A stretch of 53,742 nucleotides of DNA from positions 1 to 53,742 of the forward strand of contig JAJPIR010000249.1 in the NCBI GenBank assembly GCA_021324675.1, read 5' to 3'. A program made the position numbers and the translations under genes. Positions 41,943 through 51,136 of the stretch are shown piece after piece; within the stretch, counting starts at the first letter, position 1; each line of letters opens with the position of its first letter. This DNA is from Actinomycetota bacterium. GTDB taxonomy: Bacteria; Actinomycetota; Actinomycetes; Mycobacteriales; Pseudonocardiaceae. The notes under the pieces were generated by a model. That model was given only the letters and a program-made list of their open reading frames with translations, searched no databases and was not told where the DNA came from.

Positions 41943-44741
41943 TCACCCGGTGTTGCGCATGCCGGCGGCAATCCCGTTGACGGTTCGCAGCAGCGCCCGG
42001 CGCAGATCGGGATCGGGCTCGTCAACCTCACGCCGCCGGGCCAGCAACGCGACCTGGAGGTGGTGCAGCGGCTCCAGGTAGGAGGCCCGCACCCGCAGGG
42101 TGTCGCGCAGCAGGTGATGCCGCGCCAGCAGGGTCGACCCGCCGGTCAGCCGCAGTACCTCCCGCTTGGTCAAATCGTGCTCGCGCACGATGACGTCGAA
42201 CAGCGGCTGCAAAGCAGGATCTACCAGCGCCGAAACGTACGTTTCGGCGACCCGTAGGTCGGTCTTGGCCAGCGTCATCTCGACGTTTCCGAGCAAATTG
42301 GTGAAAAACGCCCAGCCCCGCATCTCATCGAGAACCGGGCCAAGGCCAGCGTCTTGGGCGGCTCGCAAGCCGGTGCCCAGCCCGTACCAGCCGGGCACCA
42401 CCATCCGGGTCTGAGTCCAACCGAATACCCACGGGATCGCCCGCAACCCGTCCAGGGTGGTCTTTTTACTGCCCGGTCGCCGTGTCGGCCTTGAGCCCAC
42501 ATTGAGCCAGCTCAGCTCGTCCACCGGGGTGGCGGCGGAAAAGAAATCGCTCAGACCTGGCAGGCTGATGAAGTGGCGGTAAGCCGCATACGCAGCGGAA
42601 CTGACCACGTCCATCGCCTCGTCCCAGCGCTCCAGCACCTCCAGCGGTACGCGGGAGGTCTGGTGCAGCAGGGTCGCCTCCAGCACCGCGGCCAGCAGGA
42701 TCTCCAGGTGGTTACGGGCCAACGCGCTCAGCGAGTAGCGGTCGGAGATGACCTCGCCCTGTTCGGTCACTTTGAGCGTCGCGTCAACCGTGCCGTACGG
42801 GGACGCCGCCACCGCTTCCCCAGCGGGACCGCCACCCCGGCCCACCGAGCCTCCGCGCCCGTGGAAGAGCCGCAGCCGGATCCCGTGCGCGGCCGCGGTG
42901 TCGCGCAGCTGGCGCTGCGCCCGGTGGATGACCCACTGTGACGTGGTGATCCCTGCTTCTTTGTTGGAGTCGGAGTAGCCGAGCATCACCTCTTGCAGGT
43001 CACCGCGGGCACGCACCACCTGCCGGTAGGTGGGGTCGCGCAGCATCGCGTCGAGGAGGTCTCCGGCGCAGCGCAGCTCCGTGGCCGTCTCGAACAGCGG
43101 CACGAGGTCCACCGTGGCGCTGACCCCGGATGCGCCGTAGGTGATCAGTCCAGCTTCCCGGGCTAGCACCGCAGCGGCCAGTACGTCGTCCACCCCCTTG
43201 GCCATCGACATGATGTAGGTGCTTACCGCTTGCTCGCCGAAGGTCTGCTGGCCGCATCGGATGGCGTCAAAGACGGCGAGCACGTCCGCCGCCGCAGTGG
43301 GCAGGTCAGCAAAGCGCGCGGTCAGCGGACGCCGGCCGGCCAGCTCGCGAGACAGCAGCGCCACCCGCTGCCCGCGGTCGAGTTCCGCGTAGGGCGCCGG
43401 CAGCTCACCGAGCGGGTCGTACAGGGCCGCTAGCGCGGCATGATGCTTGCCGGCGTCCTCGCGTACGTCCAGCGCCGCTAGATGCAGGCCCAGTGCTCTG
43501 GCGCTGCGCAGCGCTCTGGCTAGCGTGCCGTCGGCTACACGTTCACCCAGATGCTCGCGCAGGGATACGTCCATGACCTCCAAGTCGGCGAGGTAGGACT
43601 GCGTGCCCAGGTAATCCTGCCCCTCCTGGTGGGCAAGGCCGTCGCGGATCCGCTGCTGGGTTCGGACCAGGCGGGCCCGGATGTACGAGCACTTCAGCCG
43701 GTATGGCTGTTCGGCGTTGAGCCGGATGTAGTGGTCATGGACCTCGGGCATCAGCCGCCGATCCAGCGCCAGGCTGCACCGCAGTGCCTCGGAAACGCCG
43801 ACAATGCGGGTAGACACGCTGAGCTCCTGCACCAGCTGGTCGATCAGCGCGAGCTGGATGGTCAGCGCCCGGTCCGCATACAGCCGCAGGACGTCGAGGG
43901 TGACCTGCGGTGAGACGTTGGGGTTGCCGTCGCGGTCGCCACCGACCCAGCAGCCGAGTACCAGCGGTCGCGACTCTGGAGGCAGGACGAAACCCGCGCG
44001 GGTGAGCTCATCTTCGAAGTCCTCCAGCAGCTGCGGCACCGCGCGGGTACCGAGTTGGTCGAGGTAGTAGGTCACGCTGCGGGCCTCGTCGAGAACCGTG
44101 GGCTTGCCGGGTCGGATCTCGTCGGTCTGCCACAGCAGATCGACCAACGGGGCGAGCCGCCGCTGCACCTGCTCTTCGGGCAGGTCCTGGTCCAGGACAT
44201 CGGCCACCCGCCGCAGGATGCCCTGCACCGCGGCACGGGACGCCTCGGTGGGGTGGGCGGTGAGCACCGGACGCAGCTGCATCCGCGCGAGTACCGCCTG
44301 CACGTCGGCCCGATCGACGTCCTGGACCAGCCGGTCCAGCACCGCGCGCAATGGCCCGTCTCCCCCGGCGGGATGGGCGCGCTGTTCCCGCGAGCGGTGC
44401 AGCTGCTCCGCCACGTTGGCCAGCTGGAAGTACGTGGAAAACGCCCGGGCAAGCTGGACGGCCGTACCGACGTCCAGCGTGGCCAGCAGTGACCTGATCT
44501 CCGCGCTGCCCTCTCGCGGCGCCCCTTTCCCCAGTCGCCGCACCTGTTCGACCAGCTTGAGCAGCTCTTCACCGCCATGGCGGATCAACGTGTCGCCGAG
44601 CAGCGACGACAGCAACCGGATGTCTGCTCGCAGCGCCTGGTACTGCGACTCGGAGATGACTCCCGCCTGGGCTGCCATCGAGTCCAAGCGTTTGCCGTGT
44701 TCAGTCGGTGCAGCCGACACACTCACGCCATTGATGGTCAC
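41943..44741 (-). CDS. ppc: Phosphoenolpyruvate carboxylase
   Basis: 932 aa, near the usual length. Catalytic His in VLTAHPTEASR, GGDRDGNPNV, active-site Arg/Lys loops MLGYSDSNKEAG and LFHGRGGSVGRGGGP, and the invariant C-terminus RNTG. Carboxylates PEP to oxaloacetate (anaplerosis). ATG start. Divergent neighbours none; lon follows on the same strand. Confidence 0.97.
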   Translation of the reverse strand: MTINGVSVSAAPTEHGKRLDSMAAQAGVISESQYQALRADIRLLSSLLGDTLIRHGGEELLKLVEQVRRLGKGAPREGSAEIRSLLATLDVGTAVQLARAFSTYFQLANVAEQLHRSREQRAHPAGGDGPLRAVLDRLVQDVDRADVQAVLARMQLRPVLTAHPTEASRAAVQGILRRVADVLDQDLPEEQVQRRLAPLVDLLWQTDEIRPGKPTVLDEARSVTYYLDQLGTRAVPQLLEDFEDELTRAGFVLPPESRPLVLGCWVGGDRDGNPNVSPQVTLDVLRLYADRALTIQLALIDQLVQELSVSTRIVGVSEALRCSLALDRRLMPEVHDHYIRLNAEQPYRLKCSYIRARLVRTQQRIRDGLAHQEGQDYLGTQSYLADLEVMDVSLREHLGERVADGTLARALRSARALGLHLAALDVREDAGKHHAALAALYDPLGELPAPYAELDRGQRVALLSRELAGRRPLTARFADLPTAAADVLAVFDAIRCGQQTFGEQAVSTYIMSMAKGVDDVLAAAVLAREAGLITYGASGVSATVDLVPLFETATELRCAGDLLDAMLRDPTYRQVVRARGDLQEVMLGYSDSNKEAGITTSQWVIHRAQRQLRDTAAAHGIRLRLFHGRGGSVGRGGGPAGEAVAASPYGTVDATLKVTEQGEVISDRYSLSALARNHLEILLAAVLEATLLHQTSRVPLEVLERWDEAMDVVSSAAYAAYRHFISLPGLSDFFSAATPVDELSWLNVGSRPTRRPGSKKTTLDGLRAIPWVFGWTQTRMVVPGWYGLGTGLRAAQDAGLGPVLDEMRGWAFFTNLLGNVEMTLAKTDLRVAETYVSALVDPALQPLFDVIVREHDLTKREVLRLTGGSTLLARHHLLRDTLRVRASYLEPLHHLQVALLARRREVDEPDPDLRRALLRTVNGIAAGMRNTG

Positions 44742-44813
44742 ATGGTGAGCCGGGCATTCCCTACCAATGCGGGGAAGCTTTTCGCACTGTTAACAGCCGG
44801 GCGCTCAATGTCC

Positions 44814-45938
44814 TCAAGGCCGGCGTGCAGAGCCGGCACTTAGCACATTAGCGGGTAGCCTGGCGTGCATGAGCGACACATTATAGCGGTCATACTGGGT
44901 CATGGTGAAGTAAATGTCGGCGCCTCGTGAATCCGGATTCATGAAACCTCCGTAGAGGTGGGGATACTGGCTGGAGGTAGCGACTGGAATCGGTGTCCCC
45001 CACGGTCCGGTCGGCTGCGGGGCCAGCCGCAGGACAATCGCGCCACGTGACTCATCGAGGTACATCATCTCCCAACTGCGCAGGATCTCGTCATAACGGA
45101 CCGACAGTTCCCCGACCGGCCCAGCCACGATCGGAGCCGCGATTACACTGCCACCCAGCTGCCACGCCGTGCCGGTCCAGTACTGGTATGCCAACGGATT
45201 CAACAGCTGCTGCTCGGGTACTCGAGCGACATACGCGTCGCCAAAACGCCCATTAGGTGTGCCGTAGGCATAGATGAAGCCATCCCGCCGCGCAAAGGCG
45301 ATCATCTGGAATCTGTCGTCACCCGCCGGGGTATTGGGCCGCAGGGTAGCAGGAGCGGCTACCCAGTTCTGCCCACCGTCGTCGGAGTAAGCGATGCCGC
45401 TGTAGTTGGTGGTCCACTGTCCAGGTCCGCCGAAATGCCGCACTGACATGTAGGCCAGGTAATTGCGGCCGTCCACATTGATCCCCCCTGTGGGGATCTT
45501 GGTCATCTCGGTACCGTCCCGCTTGAGCGAGGGCAGTAATTCTTTCGCGTGATCAGCACGGTCGATGATGAAGTCGGTGAAGGACATCCCGCCGGCCGGA
45601 TTGCGATCGCTGCTGCGAGCCAGCGTGTTCGAACGCCAATCCACCGCGGCTGGGTCTTTGAATCCGGTGCCAGGGCCGCCCCAACCAGGTCCAAAAGTAT
45701 CACCGAAGGCCGCCAGGATCTGCCCCCGATCATCGGCCCACATGATGCCCAGGTCGGTGCCCTTAATCTGGTAGCGCGCCTCAGTCGCATTGATCGACTC
45801 CGCGCCAGTGATCACGGCAACCCGGCTTGCCTGGCCTTGCGGCACCGTTTCTGCCGCGCCCACCGGCGCCAGACCTGCCATAACGGACGCGATCAGGACC
45901 GTCAGCGCAATCCCTGCACCAGCTCGATGGCTTAGCAT
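44814..45938 (-). CDS. Secreted DUF4185 protein (GH183-like, possible endo-D-arabinanase)
   Basis: 374 aa with a signal peptide (about 1-28, ending APVGAAE) and a beta-propeller-like body: GTDLGIMWADDRGQILAAFGDTFGPGWGGPG, RSSDRNPAGGMSF, YMSVRHFGGPGQWTTNYSGIAYSDDGGQNW and PHLYGGFMNPDS. The GD-T-x-G, W..N and YGGF.NP motifs are those of DUF4185, a family in which mycobacterial members have been shown to be endo-D-arabinanases (GH183). It would act on cell-wall or environmental arabinan. Start 160 bases from a divergent FAD gene; the enzyme activity here is inferred from family only. Confidence 0.82.
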   Translation of the reverse strand: MLSHRAGAGIALTVLIASVMAGLAPVGAAETVPQGQASRVAVITGAESINATEARYQIKGTDLGIMWADDRGQILAAFGDTFGPGWGGPGTGFKDPAAVDWRSNTLARSSDRNPAGGMSFTDFIIDRADHAKELLPSLKRDGTEMTKIPTGGINVDGRNYLAYMSVRHFGGPGQWTTNYSGIAYSDDGGQNWVAAPATLRPNTPAGDDRFQMIAFARRDGFIYAYGTPNGRFGDAYVARVPEQQLLNPLAYQYWTGTAWQLGGSVIAAPIVAGPVGELSVRYDEILRSWEMMYLDESRGAIVLRLAPQPTGPWGTPIPVATSSQYPHLYGGFMNPDSRGADIYFTMTQYDRYNVSLMHARLPANVLSAGSARRP

Positions 45939-46098
45939 CGTCCCCCCTCACGCAATGAGCAGCATGGGGGTGCGCGGGCATAAGCCAGCGCTGCGCACCT
46001 GCACAAGAGCCCCCAAAAGGACAACGCGCGCCAGCACGTAGTGGTAACGCACCGGTTAAGCGGCGAAAGGGGGCGGAGCCTCGGCTAGCGTCGATGGG

Positions 46099-47232
46099 GT
46101 GCGACCGGATGTGGTGGTGATCGGCGGCGGGATCGCCGGTGTCTCGATTGGCTACGAGCTGGCGGCGCACCGCCGAGTCACGGTGCTGGAGACCGAGCCC
46201 AGTTTGGCTACCCACTCCACCGGTCGATCGGCCGCGATGTACGTGCCGGGCCACGGTGGCCCGCTGGTGCGGTCTTTGATCATGGCGAGCGGTCCGCGGT
46301 TCGCCGCCCTGGCCAAGCAACTCGGTGCACCACCGCTGCTACGGCGCCGCCCAGTGCTGTGGACTGCTTTTGACGATGCGGGACAGCAGGTATTACACGC
46401 CGAACTGGCGGGCCGGGCCGCTGAGCCGGACGTCCCGGTCGAGCTGTCGCCGCAAGAGGCAGTGGCCCGGTGCCCCGTGCTGCGCCGGGACGGGATGCGC
46501 GCCGCAGCTATCACCGAAACCGCGTGCGACCTCGACGCGATGGCCTTGCACCACGCGTATGTCCGCGGGCTGCGCCGGCGGGGCGGGTGCGTGCGGGTTT
46601 CAGCCCAGGTCACCGGATTGGCTGCGGGATCCGGCGGCTGGTGGGTGCGCTGCGGTTCCGGAGAGGTCTTGCACGCCGCCGACGTGGTGAACGCGGCCGG
46701 CGCGTGGGCCGATGTCGTGGCTGGACTGGCCGGAGTGCGGCGGTTGGGCTTACGCCCGCTACGGCGGACGATCGTCGTCGCGCGGGTGCCGGATCCGGCG
46801 CGGCTGACCGCACCCAACACCAACCCGCTGCCCATGGTGGTGGAGGCGCGGGAGCGTTGGTACTTCAAGCCAGAAGGGCCCAACCTGCTGCTGTCACCCG
46901 GTGACGAGACGCCGGTCGAACCCGGTGACGCCCGGCCCGATCCGATCGATGTGGCCGGCGCCCTGCAGCGTGTCGAGGCCGTTACCAGGCTCGGCCTGCG
47001 TTCGGTGCAGTCGAGTTGGTCAGGTCTGCGCTCCTTCGTCGCCGACCGCGCTCCGGTCGTCGGCGCCTGGCCGCAGCATCCCGGTTTCCACTTCTTTGCC
47101 GGACAGGGTGGTTCCGGTATCGAAGCTGCCCCGGCGTTGGCGGAACTCGGCGCGACGATCGTCCTCGGTGAGCCGCCGCCGCGCGACATCCCGATCGACC
47201 CCGCTGCGCTGGCCCCCACCCGGCTGGCCTGA
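46099..47232 (+). CDS. FAD-dependent oxidoreductase, DAO/D-arginine dehydrogenase-like
   Basis: 377 aa. N-terminal FAD site VVVIGGGIAGVSIGYELA with ETEP at the end of strand 2, HSTGRSAAMYVPGHGG, ADVVNAAGAWAD, RYF-like ARERWYFKPEG and FAGQGGSGIEAAPALAELGA at the C-terminus. This is the DadA/DauA-type architecture; likely oxidises a D-amino acid or related amine in the cytosol. GTG start. Divergent from DUF4185; single gene. Confidence 0.85.
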   Translation: MRPDVVVIGGGIAGVSIGYELAAHRRVTVLETEPSLATHSTGRSAAMYVPGHGGPLVRSLIMASGPRFAALAKQLGAPPLLRRRPVLWTAFDDAGQQVLHAELAGRAAEPDVPVELSPQEAVARCPVLRRDGMRAAAITETACDLDAMALHHAYVRGLRRRGGCVRVSAQVTGLAAGSGGWWVRCGSGEVLHAADVVNAAGAWADVVAGLAGVRRLGLRPLRRTIVVARVPDPARLTAPNTNPLPMVVEARERWYFKPEGPNLLLSPGDETPVEPGDARPDPIDVAGALQRVEAVTRLGLRSVQSSWSGLRSFVADRAPVVGAWPQHPGFHFFAGQGGSGIEAAPALAELGATIVLGEPPPRDIPIDPAALAPTRLA

Positions 47233-47344
47233 CCAGCGAATCGACGACTGCGGCATTTTCGCCTTGTCCATCTCTTCTGGCCCATCTCACCGTCGTCCGG
47301 GGCCCTTTGACGGCGCCTTGATCCCGACATGTGTGCCTGCGGGG

Positions 47345-47980
47345 TCAATCAGCGGCAGGCCGGCTAGCCGGTTGGGCCTGGCCTGGCTCGGTGTGCCGGT
47401 AGGTCACGCTGATCCGCGGTCCGCCGTGCACTGCCTTGGGCACGCTATGCAGCCAATCGTGCTGGCTGCGCCCGCCCATCACCAGCAGGTCGCCGCCGTG
47501 CACGGTGAACCACTGCGGGGATCCGCCCCCGCGTGGTCGCATCCCGAAGCGCCGGGGGCTGCCCAGCGAGAGGATCGCCACCCGCGGTCGCTGGAGCGTA
47601 AAGCGCACCCGATCGCCGTGCCAGGCCACCGAGTCCTTGCCGTCGCGGTAGTAATTGGCCCACACCGAGTCGAAGTCGACGCTGTAGTGCAGGGAGAGCA
47701 GGCGGGCCAGATCGTCCAGTGGGGGCGGTGCCTGGGCCGCCGGCCACCCGTAGGTCAACCGCGGCTCTACGACCCGGTGGTCGTACATCCACCGCTCGCG
47801 CTGCTCCCAGGGCACCGGTTCGGCCAGCATGGTGAACAGGGTGTCGGGACCGCGCAACCAGCCGGGCGCGAGATCAACCCACGATTCGGCGTCGAGCTGG
47901 ACCCGGTGCATCGTGCTGAACGAGTCGTCAGCCGACGGATCACCGAGGCCGAACAGTGAGGGCTGGAACGGGACGTTCAC
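47345..47980 (-). CDS. alkB: AlkB-like 2-oxoglutarate/Fe(II) dioxygenase
   Basis: 211 aa. Iron ligands His and Asp in AWHGDRVRF and distal His in HDWLHSVPK, with the 2-oxoglutarate Arg in RISVTYRHTEP. RRFGMRPRGGG and PQWFTVHGGDLLVMGG match the AlkB core. Demethylates alkylated bases in DNA or RNA. Its ATG overlaps the stop of an alpha/beta-hydrolase gene by four bases; the C-terminal 12 residues are a low-complexity tail. Confidence 0.9.
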   Translation of the reverse strand: MNVPFQPSLFGLGDPSADDSFSTMHRVQLDAESWVDLAPGWLRGPDTLFTMLAEPVPWEQRERWMYDHRVVEPRLTYGWPAAQAPPPLDDLARLLSLHYSVDFDSVWANYYRDGKDSVAWHGDRVRFTLQRPRVAILSLGSPRRFGMRPRGGGSPQWFTVHGGDLLVMGGRSQHDWLHSVPKAVHGGPRISVTYRHTEPGQAQPASRPAAD

Positions 47981-48672
47981 CGTGACCGCCTGCCTCGGGC
48001 CATCACCGGCAGCGGCACTCGCAGCCCATCGGGAGGCGGGCGGCGCATGGCGTCTTCGATGAGCGAGTCGGGTTGCTGCACGCCGAGTTCGCCTTCTACG
48101 AACCGGGCGGCCAGGTGCGTCCAGTCGTGCGCCCGGCGAAGCATGGCGTGGCCATCACCGACCACGTCGAACCGGCACACCCGGGAGGTGACCTGCTTGG
48201 CCCGCACCGCGAACCGGAATGACAGCCGCGGGTCGGTAGTGCGTTCCCGGTCTCCGTGCGCGATGAGCACGGACCGTCCAGCGAGCTGGTGCACCGGCTC
48301 ATCATGGGTCGTCCACGGGGCCAACGCGCACACTGCGATCACCGCCGGGTGATCAGCTACCCGCAGCGCCGCCCGCGCACCCATGGAGTGGCCCAGCAGC
48401 GCCACCGGCGTCTCCCGGTGCTGGTCTTGAAGTTGGTTCAAGGCCCACCTCGCGTCCTGGACCGGGTGCCGCTCGGGTTCGTCCCACCCCCGGAAGCGAT
48501 ACCGCAGGATGCGAACGGACATACCGTCACAGCCATCACGCCGGTGGAGGAATTGAGCGAACGGCACCATCCGCAGGTAGCTCAGCTGTGGCCGCCGCCG
48601 GACTGTGATGGGGCTGCGGGCCTGCCCTCCGTGCAAGACCAGCACGATCGACTGGACCGTGGCCGGGTCCAT
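47977..48672 (-). CDS. Small alpha/beta hydrolase
   Basis: 231 aa from MDPATVQSIVLVLHGGQARS (GAGGA about 12 bases upstream; the open frame runs further but shows no family sequence). Oxyanion motif VLHGG, nucleophile GHSMGARAAL, Asp in LIAHGDRERTTDPR and His in VGDGHAML. Probable esterase/dienelactone-hydrolase-type serine hydrolase. Coupled to alkB by a four-base overlap; why these two go together is not clear. No signal peptide. Confidence 0.8.
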   Translation of the reverse strand: MDPATVQSIVLVLHGGQARSPITVRRRPQLSYLRMVPFAQFLHRRDGCDGMSVRILRYRFRGWDEPERHPVQDARWALNQLQDQHRETPVALLGHSMGARAALRVADHPAVIAVCALAPWTTHDEPVHQLAGRSVLIAHGDRERTTDPRLSFRFAVRAKQVTSRVCRFDVVGDGHAMLRRAHDWTHLAARFVEGELGVQQPDSLIEDAMRRPPPDGLRVPLPVMARGRRSR

Positions 48673-48815
48673 TGGCCAGCGATCCTCGATCCAAGGTCTG
48701 ATTGCGTGCACGACATCGTCCTCCACCAACAGACCAAGATACCTATCAATCACTGCGCGGCCAGTTCCTGATTGATTCGCTCCTGGCGAAATGTTGCCGT
48801 GCCACTGCCGCTGCC

Positions 48816-48836
48816 GGCCTGGGGTGACGCCAGGCC
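48816..48836 (-). terminator. Possible terminator of the Ig-repeat gene
   Basis: Perfect 7-base arms GGCCTGG / CCAGGCC around seven bases, about 90 bases past the Ig-repeat gene stop and within the gap to the hydrolase. Confidence 0.35.
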
Positions 48837-48926
48837 ACGCGAACCACACCGGGAGAGGGAATTTCGTGTGCAGTGCACCGGGTATAGGAACCGGAGAACG
48901 GATGCTTGATCGTCAACAAGCACCGA

Positions 48927-49793
48927 TCAGTGGCGCGCGTTGCCGCCCAGAATCCCGCCCAGAATGCCGCCGAGAATCCCGCCGTTGCGCCCGAGGAGGC
49001 CGCGGTTGCCGCCGGGAATGCCACGGTGATTCCGGCTTCCATTTCCGTTAACGGCGTAATCGACAGTGTTGGAGATAGACCCACTGTAGGTGGCATCGGT
49101 GGTGACAAATAAGGCGGTCAATGCATGCTTGCCGGCAGCCAGGGTGGCCGTGGTCGAGGCGGTGCCGTTGGTGACAGTCACGGCATTGCCGAGGAATGTG
49201 CGGCCATCGGTGAACTGGACGATGCCGTCGGCGGTGGTCGGGCTGACCGTGGCAGTCAGCGTTTCGGTGGTAGTGGCGTCAGTAGCCGGCGAGTCAGGTG
49301 TCACCGCCAACGTGGTGGTGGTGGTGTCCGTCGCTCCAGCGGAGGCATCGTTGGGCCCCGTAGTAACGCCGTTAACGGTGTAGTCAACGGTGTTAGATGC
49401 AGACCCGCTATAGCTGGGGTCAGTGGTGGTGAACGTCGCGGTCAGTGTGTGCTCACCCGCAGCGAGCATGGCCGTGGTTGAGGCAGTGCCATCGGTGACG
49501 GTCACCGGACTGCCCAGGGGCGTATCGCCGTCGTCGAACTGGACGGTGCCATCGGCGGTGGTCGGGCTGACCGTGGCAGTCAACGTTTCGGTGGTAGTCG
49601 CGTCAGCGGCGGGCGAGTCAGGTGTCACCGCTAACGTGATGGTGGTTGTCGTAGCGTCGTCGAACTGCCATCCAGTTGTGCTTGGGAGCACCGCGGCACT
49701 GGCCACACCGCCGATTAGCACCGTCATCACCATTGCTGCGGCGACCGCCAGGGTTGGCGGCGCCAGTCGAGTCATAAATCTGTATCCACGCAT
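48927..49793 (-). CDS. Secreted Ig-like repeat protein with Gly-rich tail
   Basis: 288 aa. Signal peptide 1-33 (membrane core LAVAAAMVMTVLIGGVASA). Two near-identical Big_3/Ig-like repeats at residues 50-141 and 160-249 (each with LAVTPDSPA, ETLTATVSPTTADG, VTVT(D/N)GTASTT, LAAG(E/K)H, SNTVDY). The tail (260-288) is a Gly-Ile-Leu repeat (GGILGGILGGILGG) ending NARH. It looks like a cell-surface adhesin or matrix component. Faces away from the large Gly-rich gene at 51137. The first ATG is taken as start; a second ATG six codons on is possible. Confidence 0.82.
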   Translation of the reverse strand: MRGYRFMTRLAPPTLAVAAAMVMTVLIGGVASAAVLPSTTGWQFDDATTTTITLAVTPDSPAADATTTETLTATVSPTTADGTVQFDDGDTPLGSPVTVTDGTASTTAMLAAGEHTLTATFTTTDPSYSGSASNTVDYTVNGVTTGPNDASAGATDTTTTTLAVTPDSPATDATTTETLTATVSPTTADGIVQFTDGRTFLGNAVTVTNGTASTTATLAAGKHALTALFVTTDATYSGSISNTVDYAVNGNGSRNHRGIPGGNRGLLGRNGGILGGILGGILGGNARH

Positions 49794-51136
49794 AATTTAG
49801 CTCACTCTCACTTTATCGATGTCGACCGCCGCAGCGACGATCCGTTGCACGGATTCAAGAATGCGGATGCTTTAGTCGGCGCGACACCACTGCTCCAACC
49901 TCGGGCAATGAAGCCTGGTTCCGCGAGATGAACAACGGTAAAAAAAGAGGCTGCAGTTAACCCCACGAAGGACAACTACCCGCGGAACAGACGTAAACCA
50001 TCCATCGAGAGCAAACTCTCGCGCGCGAGATCACTTCATCCACAAAGCGATCATCCAGCGTCCATGGAGCCATTTCACGGCCCGCATTCAGAGTTTTCAC
50101 AGGGTCTCTAGTTCCTCGCAGGCCGGCCAACGAGAGCCCGGGAGGCTACAGATTACCGAGTCAATCAGCGCCGCAGATGGTGAAAAATGACAGGGCGATA
50201 AGGAGGGCGGGAAGAAAAATATGACGGAACGCGCGCACGCCAATCTCGCGACGATCGACACCTTGCCAAGATGAGCACGCCATACGCCGTCCGATTCGCC
50301 CACCAACGTGTCGGGCAGGTCGGAGGCGGGTCTGCACCACAGGTTCAGCAGCCAGCCACCGTGACGGACGAACTTCTGGCGCCCTGGCCGGAACTCTCGC
50401 CGGGCGGGAGCCACACCATCTCTGCGGCGCTACGGGCGACGGGAAGACAACATGCGCAACAGACGCCAGCTCAAGGGCCGCAAGATTGCCGCCTGACGGC
50501 CGACGGCTTTGAAAAAGTCGGGCTCGTCATCCCGCTGGGAGCCCTCAAGCTGGCTGACGCCAACGTTGACCTCGTGTCCCTACGGCATGTCCTAGGCCCG
50601 TTACGCCTGCATGGTGCCTGCTCCCGGTGGCGGCGCAGTCAACTTTCCACCATCGCCCATGTCCATTAAGGCATTGTCGGCTGACACCCATATCGATGTT
50701 TCAGTAACGGTTCGCGGCATGCAGATCCGCCGTGGCTGCGGGTCCCGCAGGGACGGTGGACGGGCCGGTGAAGGTGACCCGCACCGGCGCACCCAGCGCC
50801 GGCTGAGCGCCCCCAGGCCCGAGGTGCGAAATCGGGTCCGGCCGGCGGCGTGCAGGGTGTGGCCATTTCGGCGTCCGTCGTAGGGCTGGGCGCCATCCCT
50901 TGCTTACTTGCCGGACGTGGAGTGTTGGTCTGCGAGCCCGACGGTGCCTCGCGTGACTTTCGTGCCTGCGGTGAGCGCACCCGATCAGGAACCGCATATG
51001 CAGAGCAATTCGGCTGTTTGGTTGCGCGCATGCCCGAGCCGGGGACAATTGATCTTCTCCCGCGGTGGTGGCGCACGGAAGGACGTGGGTGCCCGCAGCG
51101 CAGCTCGGGCCTGTCGATAAGGCCACGGGAGTAGCC
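49794..51136. other. Long gene-poor region between two surface-protein genes
   Basis: About 1.34 kb with no convincing gene. A minus-strand frame near 50701-50840 reads LGAPVRVTFTGPSTVPAG, which looks like a real protein tail, but neighbouring segments sit in other frames, as in a decayed gene. The divergent promoters of 49793 and 51137 must lie here; none identified. Confidence 0.5.

Noticed and set aside
44819-44837. GCCGGC inverted repeat near the end of the DUF4185 gene
   Set aside because: It lies inside the coding sequence, so it is not listed as a terminator.
50097-51134. Several overlapping frames on both strands between the surface genes
   Set aside because: None has a good start signal or consistent protein-like composition along its length; one tail (VRVTFTGPSTVPAG) looks real but is isolated.
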